From contig UQTB01000024.1 in the NCBI GenBank assembly GCA_900543915.1, positions 1-34,374 on the forward strand: a DNA stretch of 34,374 nucleotides, written 5' to 3'. Within the stretch, counting starts at the first letter, position 1. Each line of letters opens with the position of its first letter. Shown piece by piece: positions 29,373 through 34,374 of the stretch. Source of the stretch: an uncultured Eubacteriales bacterium. Lineage in GTDB: Bacteria > Bacillota > Clostridia > Christensenellales > Borkfalkiaceae. The notes beneath the pieces were generated by a model. The model worked only from the letters and a program-made list of their open reading frames with translations. It did not search any database and was not told the DNA's origin. A program made the position numbers and the translations under genes.

Positions 29373-29768
29373 ATGAAACTTTCATCCAAGGCGCACTACG
29401 GGCTGAACGCCTGCTGCGTACTGGCGGGAATGTATCCCGAGAAGGCTTCCGCCCGGGAACTAGAGGAAGCGCTCGGCGTTTCGGGCAAATATCTGGAGCA
29501 GATGATGCGCCTGCTCGCCTCGCGCGGGATCGTCAGAGCGCAGCGCGGCGCGGCGGGCGGATATTCGCTGGCGCGGGAGCCCGCCGCCGTTTCGGTGGGA
29601 GCGGTCGTCCGCGCGCTGGAAGACGACATGGAGTTTATCCACTGCGCGGCGAAGGCGAGCCCCTGCAAAAAATGCCTGTCCGCAGCCGTCTGGCAGAAGC
29701 TCTACCGGGAGATCAACCGGGTGCTGGACGAAATGACGCTGTCCGACATGCTGAAAGGAGAAATATGA
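29373..29768 (+). CDS. Rrf2-family transcriptional regulator (IscR-like)
   Basis: 131 residues. MKLSSKAHYGLNACCVLAGM is the family opening; the winged helix follows (LEEALGVSGKYLEQMMRLLASRGIVRAQRGAAGGYSLAR). Three cysteines in HCAAKASPCKKCLS (C-x6-C-x2-C, about residues 92-104) match the position where IscR binds an Fe-S cluster. Members sense Fe-S or cysteine status (IscR, CymR, NsrR). It is first in an operon with a cysteine desulfurase and IscU, and its own promoter carries a perfect inverted repeat, so autorepression linked to Fe-S supply is the likely scheme (inference). GGAG lies about six bases before the ATG. The stop overlaps the next start by ATGA. Confidence 0.93.
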   Translation: MKLSSKAHYGLNACCVLAGMYPEKASARELEEALGVSGKYLEQMMRLLASRGIVRAQRGAAGGYSLAREPAAVSVGAVVRALEDDMEFIHCAAKASPCKKCLSAAVWQKLYREINRVLDEMTLSDMLKGEI

Positions 29769-30949
29769 ACAAACCGATCTATATGGATCACGCGGCGACG
29801 ACTCCCCTCGATCCCCGCGTGCTGGAAAAGATGACGCCCTATCTGACGGATGTCTACGGCAACGCGAACAGCCAGCACGCGTTCGGCCGCGCGGCAGACA
29901 GGGGCGTGGACGAGGCGCGGGATACGATCGCCTCCCTCATCGGCGCGAAGCCCTCCGAGATATATTTCACTTCGGGGGGGACGGAAGCGGATAACTGGGC
30001 GTTGAAGGGCATCATGGCGGCGCAGACGAAAAAGAAGCATCTCATCGTGAGCGCGATCGAACACGCCGCGATGCTGGAGACGGCGAAACAGCTTTCAAAG
30101 GCCGGGTACGAGGTCTCCTGCGCGCCGGTGGACGAATTCGGAAGAGTGGATCTCGACGCGCTGCGGGCGCTCGTGCGGGAAGATACGGCGCTCGTCGGCG
30201 TCATGGCGGCAAACAACGAAGTAGGGACGATACAGCCGGTCGGAGAGATCGCCGCGATCGCGCACGCCAAAGGCGCGCTGATGTTTACGGACGCGGTGCA
30301 GGCGGCGGGCGTATTGGAGCTCGACGTCAGGGCGCTCGGCGTCGATCTGATGTCCGCGTCCGCGCATAAGATTTACGGCCCGAAAGGGGTGGGCATGCTC
30401 TATGTGCGCAACGGCGTGAAGATCGAAAATCTGATCGCCGGCGGGCACCAGGAGCGCACCCGCCGCGGGGGAACCACGAACGTCCCCGGCGTAGTCGGCT
30501 TTGCGGAGGCGTTCCGGCTGGCGGCGGAGAACATAGAAGCGAACAACGCTTACGTGACGGCGCTCAGGGACCGCCTGATCGACCGCGTCCAGGCGGAAGT
30601 GCCGGACGTCAAACTCAACGGGCACCGCACGCTGCGGCTTCCCGCCAACGCGGATTTTTCCTTCCGCTATATCGAGGGAGAATCCGTCCTGTTCAGCCTG
30701 GATCTCGCGGGGATCGCCGTTTCCAGCGGTTCGGCGTGCTCGTCCGGCTCGCTGGAGCCGTCTCACGTGCTGCTCGCGATGGGGCTCCCGGAGGAGCTGG
30801 CGCACGGTTCCATCCGGTTCACGCTGGGCAAGCACAATACAGAAGAGGAAGTTGATTATACGGTAGAGTCGCTGAAAGCCATCGTCGCGCGGCTCAGAGA
30901 TATGTCGCCGCTGTTTTCTGCGGCCGGAGGAGAAGGAAACTATGTATAA
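29765..30949 (+). CDS. nifS: Cysteine desulfurase (NifS/IscS group)
   Basis: 394 residues. YMDHAATTPLDPRVLEKM, YGNANSQHAFGR, FTSGGTEADNWALKG and SAIEHAAMLE (PLP-stacking His) are typical, as are SASAHKIYGPKGVGML (Schiff-base Lys) and SSGSACSSGSLEPSHVLLAMG (catalytic Cys on the mobile loop). The enzyme takes sulfur from cysteine as a persulfide and passes it to the IscU scaffold encoded next. The length of the active-site loop fits group I (IscS/NifS). It starts at 29765 in an ATGA overlap with the Rrf2 gene and overlaps iscU by 8 bases, so all three are co-translated. Confidence 0.96.
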   Translation: MNKPIYMDHAATTPLDPRVLEKMTPYLTDVYGNANSQHAFGRAADRGVDEARDTIASLIGAKPSEIYFTSGGTEADNWALKGIMAAQTKKKHLIVSAIEHAAMLETAKQLSKAGYEVSCAPVDEFGRVDLDALRALVREDTALVGVMAANNEVGTIQPVGEIAAIAHAKGALMFTDAVQAAGVLELDVRALGVDLMSASAHKIYGPKGVGMLYVRNGVKIENLIAGGHQERTRRGGTTNVPGVVGFAEAFRLAAENIEANNAYVTALRDRLIDRVQAEVPDVKLNGHRTLRLPANADFSFRYIEGESVLFSLDLAGIAVSSGSACSSGSLEPSHVLLAMGLPEELAHGSIRFTLGKHNTEEEVDYTVESLKAIVARLRDMSPLFSAAGGEGNYV

Positions 30950-31343
30950 CGAGAAAGTAATGCAGACATTTGCAAACCCCAAACACGTGGGGGAAGTGGA
31001 GAATTACGACGGGATCGGCAAAGTGGGAAACGCCTCCTGCGGCGATATCATGCAGATCACGCTGAAGATCGAAAACGACGTCATCACGGACGCGAAGTTC
31101 AAGACGTTCGGCTGCGCCGCGGCGATCGCCACCAGTTCCACCGCGACGGACATGGTCATCGGCATGACGGTGGAGGAGGCGCTGAAGCTGACCAATCAGA
31201 AGGTGGTGGAGGAGCTCGAGGGGCTCCCGCCCCAGAAACTCCACTGTTCGGTGCTCGCCGAAGAGGCGATCAAGGCGGCGATCGAGGATTACCGCGCCAA
31301 ACAGGCGGGAAAAGCCGGGCGGGAAGAGATCCCCTACGTATAA
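30942..31343 (+). CDS. iscU: Fe-S cluster assembly scaffold IscU (NifU N-terminal type)
   Basis: 133 residues. YNEKVMQTFANPKHVGEVENYDGIGKVGNASCGDIMQI is the NifU-N opening with the first Cys and Asp of the cluster pocket (CGD). FGCAAAIATSSTATDM supplies the second Cys and LHCSVLAEEAIKAAI the third. All ligands for transient [2Fe-2S] assembly are present. The C-terminal tail (AKQAGKAGREEIPYV) is a short extension. The start at 30942 lies within the last codons of nifS and has GGAGG at 30926-30930. Confidence 0.96.
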   Translation: MYNEKVMQTFANPKHVGEVENYDGIGKVGNASCGDIMQITLKIENDVITDAKFKTFGCAAAIATSSTATDMVIGMTVEEALKLTNQKVVEELEGLPPQKLHCSVLAEEAIKAAIEDYRAKQAGKAGREEIPYV

Positions 31344-31388
31344 AACGACATTTTTCGCCCATACTGTACTTGCACCAAGGAGGACGAT

Positions 31389-31550
31389 ATGGACGATAAG
31401 TTTTTATTCGGTCTGGCGCTCGGAATGCTCGGCGGCGCGGTCATCGCGACCAATTCCCTGAAGGCGCGCAACGCGGTCAAACAGGGACAGGAGCAGGTCA
31501 TCGCGAAAGTCAGCGAGATGCAGGGCGACAAGAAGAAGAAACAGGATTAA
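31389..31550 (+). CDS. Small single-span membrane protein, 53 residues
   Basis: MDDKFLFGLALGMLGGAVIATNSLKARNAV starts with a short glycine-rich hydrophobic stretch (about 6-21, containing GMLGG) and continues as a charged helix ending DKKKKQD. AAGGAGG sits seven bases before the ATG, strongly supporting translation. It resembles YtxH-like small membrane proteins in layout, without a shared motif that proves it. It lies 45 bases after iscU and before a terminator, so it is probably the last gene of the Fe-S operon transcript or has a weak own promoter. Confidence 0.8.
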   Translation: MDDKFLFGLALGMLGGAVIATNSLKARNAVKQGQEQVIAKVSEMQGDKKKKQD

Positions 31551-31553
31551 ACG

Positions 31554-31587
31554 AAAACCGGGCGGAACTTTATTTTCTGCCCGTTTT
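31554..31587 (+). terminator. Terminator after the Fe-S operon and small membrane protein
   Basis: AAAA(C)CGGGC and GCCCGTTTT with a long loop. The -35 box of ruvX begins four bases later. Confidence 0.75.
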
Positions 31588-31590
31588 CTA

Positions 31591-31619
31591 TTGCTTATTT
31601 TCGCGGCGTATGGTACAAT
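31591..31619 (+). promoter_or_regulatory. Sigma-A promoter directly abutting ruvX (predicted leaderless transcript)
   Basis: TTGCTT at 31591-31596, 17 bases, TACAAT at 31614-31619, then seven bases and the ATG at 31627. The transcript should start 0-2 bases before the start codon. Confidence 0.85.
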
Positions 31620-31626
31620 AAGGCGT

Positions 31627-32043
31627 ATGGAACAGTTGGTGGCGCTGGATATCGGCAGCAAGCGGATCGGCGTTGCGGTGACCGACCCGTTCGGCACGTA
31701 CGCTCTGCCGCACGGCACGATTTTCCGGAAAAATTTAAAAAGCGACCTGGAGGCGGTCGCCGCGCTCGTCAGAGAACGGGGCGCGGCGAAGGTGGTCTGC
31801 GGACTGCCCGTCCATTTCGACGGCAGCGTTTCGCAGCAGACCAGGGATACGGAGTATTTCATCGAACGGCTGAAAGAGGCCGTCCCCGTACCCGTCGTCA
31901 CGGCGGACGAGCGCTGCACTACGCTCGAGGCGCACCGCGTTTTGATCGAGGGGAACATGCGCCGGGAAAAGAGAAAGCAATATGTGGACAGTATTGCGGC
32001 GACGTATATACTGGAAGGATATCTGAAAAAAAATAAGGAGTAA
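31627..32043 (+). CDS. ruvX: Putative pre-16S rRNA nuclease / Holliday junction resolvase-like protein YqgF
   Basis: 138 residues. VALDIGSKRIGVAVTDPFGTYA carries the first catalytic Asp (LDIGSKRIG), VVCGLPVHFDGS the second block, and VVTADERCTTLEAHRVL the third (DER). Near the C-terminus, KQYVDSIAATYILEGYL holds the last Asp. The RNase-H-like fold processes the 5' end of 16S rRNA. It is followed by the DUF1292 gene as in Bacillus yrrK-yrzB. The start at 31627 is the only one that keeps the MEQLVALDIGSKR opening; no ribosome binding site is possible because transcription starts at the ATG. Confidence 0.95.
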   Translation: MEQLVALDIGSKRIGVAVTDPFGTYALPHGTIFRKNLKSDLEAVAALVRERGAAKVVCGLPVHFDGSVSQQTRDTEYFIERLKEAVPVPVVTADERCTTLEAHRVLIEGNMRREKRKQYVDSIAATYILEGYLKKNKE

Positions 32044-32049
32044 AAGATC

Positions 32050-32430
32050 ATGTCTGAAAAAGAATTGGAACATTGCGGCTGCGGCCACGAGGGATGCGAA
32101 CACGAGGACTGCGATTGCTGCGGCGAAGCGGAAGTAGTGGAGCTTCTGGACGACGCCGGCAGGAAAATGTCTTTCTATCACCTGGGGACGATCGAATATA
32201 AGGACAAGTTTTATGCGGCGTTCCAGGCGGCGGAGGAAGTCGAGGGATTGGATGAGGACGAGCTCGTGATCTTCGAGGTGGAAGACGCGGGAGAAGAGGA
32301 ATCTTCCCTCCTTCCCATCGAGGACGAGGCGCTTTTGGACGAGGTTTACGAGGAATTCTGCCGCGTGATGGAGGAAGACGACCTCGCGGAAGAGGCCATG
32401 GAACTCGAGCCGGACGGGGAAGAAGAATAA
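32050..32430 (+). CDS. DUF1292 (UPF0473/YrzB-like) protein with Cys/His-rich head
   Basis: 126 residues. The C-terminal part, about 28-126, has the DUF1292 pattern VELLDDAGRKMSFYHLGTIEYKDKFYAAFQ and DELVIFEVED, and ends in an acidic tail (EEDDLAEEAMELEPDGEEE). Residues about 9-24 read CGCGHEGCEHEDCDCC: seven Cys and two His in 16 residues, which could bind zinc or an Fe-S cluster and is not part of the standard family. DUF1292 function is unknown. It starts 6 bases after ruvX with AAGGAG at the ruvX stop, so ruvX and this gene are one operon. Confidence 0.88.
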   Translation: MSEKELEHCGCGHEGCEHEDCDCCGEAEVVELLDDAGRKMSFYHLGTIEYKDKFYAAFQAAEEVEGLDEDELVIFEVEDAGEEESSLLPIEDEALLDEVYEEFCRVMEEDDLAEEAMELEPDGEEE

Positions 32431-32511
32431 AAAGTATTTTATTCGGGACAAACCGCCCCTTTCTTTCGTTATTAACGCAAGCGCTGCATGCGCGCATACG
32501 GAGGAACTGAA

Positions 32512-34140
32512 ATGAAAAAATTGCTGATCGTGTTTCTGGCGCTGGGGCTGATCGGAGCCGCCTTCGGTCTCGCCGCGTGCGAGACGTTCGAGGCCGAAGT
32601 GACCGTCGCCCAGGCGGGCGACGAGCAGACGGTTTCCGTCTGCTGGGAAACGGATGAAGAAGTGGACCGGGCGATTGTGACCGTCGAACACGGCGGGCAG
32701 AGTATTTCCCGCACGGTTTTTGAGGGAAAATCCGTCGAAAACAAGTCGGTCGAGGTCGCCGCGATCTACGGAAATCTGACGGTGCAGGTGGATCTGTATC
32801 ACGGCGCGCGGAACTGCCATGTCGAGCAGACTGTTTCCCTTACGGCGCCCGAATACAATTTCGCGCCCCTTTCGGGGACGATGCCCGTGCTCCTGTTCAC
32901 GCTTTCGCTGGACGAGATCACCGCGGAAGGGGAGATCCCCACGTTCGTATGGCTTGCGCGCCCGGACGCCTGGGACTGGAACCGGCTGCCCGCCGGCGTC
33001 TACGCGATGCCGAACGCCACCCGCGAAGAAGTCACGCAGCACGAAAATTACAATCTGATGGTGGCGAAGACCGCCGCCTATATCAAGGAGCTGGCGGAGG
33101 CGGACCCCGCTTCCAGGTTCAACCTCTATATCAACGACTACAACGCCTATCTGTATCCGCAGATGCTGCTCGCGCAGAACGTGCAGAACTATACCGTGAC
33201 CCTCCTTTCGGACGGGACGGCGAGCTACAACGACTTTAACGGCGCGTTCAACGTGGAAAATCCCTCCGCCGTTTACGAGAGCATGAGGGAGAAGTTCGCC
33301 GCGTTCCGGGAAGAGGTCGCGGGAGACGAACGCTACCCGAACGACACCTATTCGATCGGCACCGGCGAATTGCGCGCTTACTGTTACGTGATGGCGCGCG
33401 AATACGAAAACATCGACTGGTGGCTGACCCGCCTGAACGGCACGCTGCAGTGCGGCGACGAGGCGTTCCTCGCCGAGGCTAAGACCTATATCGCGGAGAA
33501 AAATATCGGCACGATGCTCGCTTCCCTCGACGAAGCGGAGCAGGCAGAACTGAAAACGCTCTATCATTTCGGCGACGAGATGTTCGGCGCGGCGGAACTG
33601 CTGAACAAGAAGGTGATGATCTTTTTGGGAACGCACCTTACCAGCCAGGAGAATTTCATCGAATACGCGAAGTACGCGATGGATTACTACGGCGATGACT
33701 ACGTTTACTATTACAAGGGGCACCCCGCGACGCCCACCGGATTGTACCCGCAGATCAAAAAGGAGATAGAGGCGCTGGGCATCATCGATCTCGAGAGCTC
33801 GATTGCCGCCGAACTCATCCTGTTCTTCTATCCGGACGTATATCTCTGCGGCTATCCTTCTTCCACCTATCTCAGCGTGACGGAAGAGGAGATGGCGTGC
33901 GGGCTGTTCGGCGTGACGGAAGAGGGCGCCGCCCAATACGAGTACTGCGAGCTGATGGAGTTCTACATCGCGCCCATCGAGGCGCACGGTGAGCGCTACG
34001 CGTCTCTGATCGCAGACCCGTCCCACCGATATTTCATCGCCGAATTCTCCGCGGACGACACGTTCGATCTGTACGACGCGACGGCGGGCACTGCCGTACG
34101 CTACCGCGCGGAGGGAGATGCTTTCGTGCCGGTGAAATAG
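32512..34140 (+). CDS. Putative sialyltransferase, GT80-like, lipoprotein
   Basis: 542 residues. LLIVFLALGLIGAAFGLAAC-E is a lipoprotein signal (lipid Cys about 23). Residues about 28-115 form an Ig-like beta domain, then a GT-B fold. LYINDYNAYLYPQMLL resembles the GT80 string YIDHASLPSLQQL. LLSDGTASYNDF holds D234, aligned to the general base D141 of Pasteurella ST1 (DDGS-EYV). YYKGHPATPTG holds H404, aligned to H311; ESSIAAELILFF holds E434 (E338); GYPSSTYLS holds S450-S451 (S355-S356). D-to-H spacing is 170 residues in both. The GTTTW motif is changed to GTHLT. Photobacterium enzymes also combine a lipoprotein signal and an N-terminal Ig-like domain. It probably transfers a sialic-acid-type sugar; acceptor and donor supply are unknown. 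GGAGG precedes the ATG. Confidence 0.75.
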   Translation: MKKLLIVFLALGLIGAAFGLAACETFEAEVTVAQAGDEQTVSVCWETDEEVDRAIVTVEHGGQSISRTVFEGKSVENKSVEVAAIYGNLTVQVDLYHGARNCHVEQTVSLTAPEYNFAPLSGTMPVLLFTLSLDEITAEGEIPTFVWLARPDAWDWNRLPAGVYAMPNATREEVTQHENYNLMVAKTAAYIKELAEADPASRFNLYINDYNAYLYPQMLLAQNVQNYTVTLLSDGTASYNDFNGAFNVENPSAVYESMREKFAAFREEVAGDERYPNDTYSIGTGELRAYCYVMAREYENIDWWLTRLNGTLQCGDEAFLAEAKTYIAEKNIGTMLASLDEAEQAELKTLYHFGDEMFGAAELLNKKVMIFLGTHLTSQENFIEYAKYAMDYYGDDYVYYYKGHPATPTGLYPQIKKEIEALGIIDLESSIAAELILFFYPDVYLCGYPSSTYLSVTEEEMACGLFGVTEEGAAQYEYCELMEFYIAPIEAHGERYASLIADPSHRYFIAEFSADDTFDLYDATAGTAVRYRAEGDAFVPVK

Positions 34141-34209
34141 ATCTTGCGCCGCATCGTCCCGGTCTGCAGACGGGAAAACCCGATCGGACAAAGATTCGCC
34201 TGTTATCAT

Positions 34210-34240
34210 AAGCCCGGCCGCCGCGCCGGGCTTGTTTTTT
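34210..34240 (+). terminator. Terminator of the GT80-like gene
   Basis: AAGCCCGGC and GCCGGGCTT around a 6-base loop, then G and six T. Confidence 0.93.
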
Positions 34241-34345
34241 AAGCGAAGACAGCATTTTTGCCGCAGGGAAAAGATGTTTCGCCTGATTTCAGACGGCAGA
34301 AAGAAATTGCGTTCGATCCCGCGGAGAAAAAAGAGATAAAAAAGG

Positions 34346-34374
34346 TTGATTTTTCGCGTAAAGCGTGTTATAAT
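34346..34374 (+). promoter_or_regulatory. Extended -10 promoter at the window edge
   Basis: TTGATT at 34346-34351, 17 bases, TATAAT at 34369-34374 preceded by TGT. It drives a gene beyond the window. Between 34241 and 34345 I see no gene. Confidence 0.85.

Noticed and set aside
31735..34209. Very long open frame on the minus strand (over 800 codons)
   Set aside because: It runs antisense across ruvX, the DUF1292 gene and the GT80-like gene. Its product is Arg/Val/Gly-rich with no motif, and no ribosome binding site precedes it; it is a by-product of high GC and codon bias.
1..34374. CRISPR arrays, tRNA or rRNA genes, insertion sequences, prophage or integrase genes
   Set aside because: I looked for regular spaced repeats, cloverleaf sequences, transposase and integrase motifs and saw none on either strand.

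Overview
The window looks like a chromosomal segment from an endospore-forming, anaerobic Bacillota (Clostridia-type) bacterium, probably an uncultured gut lineage. The evidence is a spoIVFA-spoIVFB pair with a sigma-E-type promoter, the rpmG-secE-nusG-rplK-rplA-rplJ-rplL block with an L10 leader, an M-box riboswitch ahead of mgtE, ruvX followed by a DUF1292 gene, and TTGACA-N17-TATAAT promoters with AGGAGG-type ribosome binding sites throughout. The sequence is GC-rich by eye. The exact lineage cannot be fixed from the sequence alone. All family assignments come from reading motifs by eye; no database search was run.

Layout. Positions 1-812 hold the 3' end of a surface-type protein that is paralogous to the prepilin-like protein at 14764-16218. 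Positions 1098-3268 hold the sporulation pair spoIVFA/spoIVFB and a nitroreductase nested onto the end of spoIVFB. An orphan lipoprotein (3377-4660, minus) is divergent from a 1010-residue glycoside hydrolase (4816-7848). HU (7986-8261, minus) is divergent from a translationally coupled pair: a glycerol-1-phosphate-dehydrogenase-like protein and a HAD-IIA phosphatase (8382-10423). Next come a small secreted YwmB-like protein, an M23 peptidase (SpoIIQ-like), an M1-family metallopeptidase lipoprotein, a BspA-type leucine-rich-repeat lipoprotein and the prepilin-like protein. Then come mgtE with its M-box (minus), a small PH-like membrane protein (minus), an aconitase-family hydratase and a phospholipase-C-like protein (minus).

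The core translation and transcription block runs from 21809 to 25347. It shows three layers of control: an extreme 5' hairpin with a U-tract before rpmG, two L1-stalk-like hairpins before rplK and rplA, and an L10 leader with attenuator before rplJ. It is followed by a cyclophilin-like lipoprotein, an unknown minus-strand gene, a putative HTH/coiled-coil protein, a serine-palmitoyltransferase-like enzyme and an Fe-S assembly operon (Rrf2 regulator, cysteine desulfurase, IscU) with a perfect inverted-repeat operator over its start site. The window ends with ruvX, a DUF1292 protein carrying a Cys/His-rich head, and a lipoprotein whose catalytic motifs and spacing match GT80 sialyltransferases.

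The most interesting signals are these. (1) The GT80-like putative sialyltransferase lipoprotein at 32512-34140. (2) Three independent promoters (8344, 21720 minus, 31591) whose -10 box ends only 6-9 bases before the start codon, which predicts leaderless mRNAs. (3) A glycerol-1-phosphate-dehydrogenase-like protein that seems to have lost its metal-binding histidines. (4) A serine-palmitoyltransferase-like enzyme in a Bacillota-type genome. (5) Prepilin-headed repeat proteins, one with a structured 5' leader.
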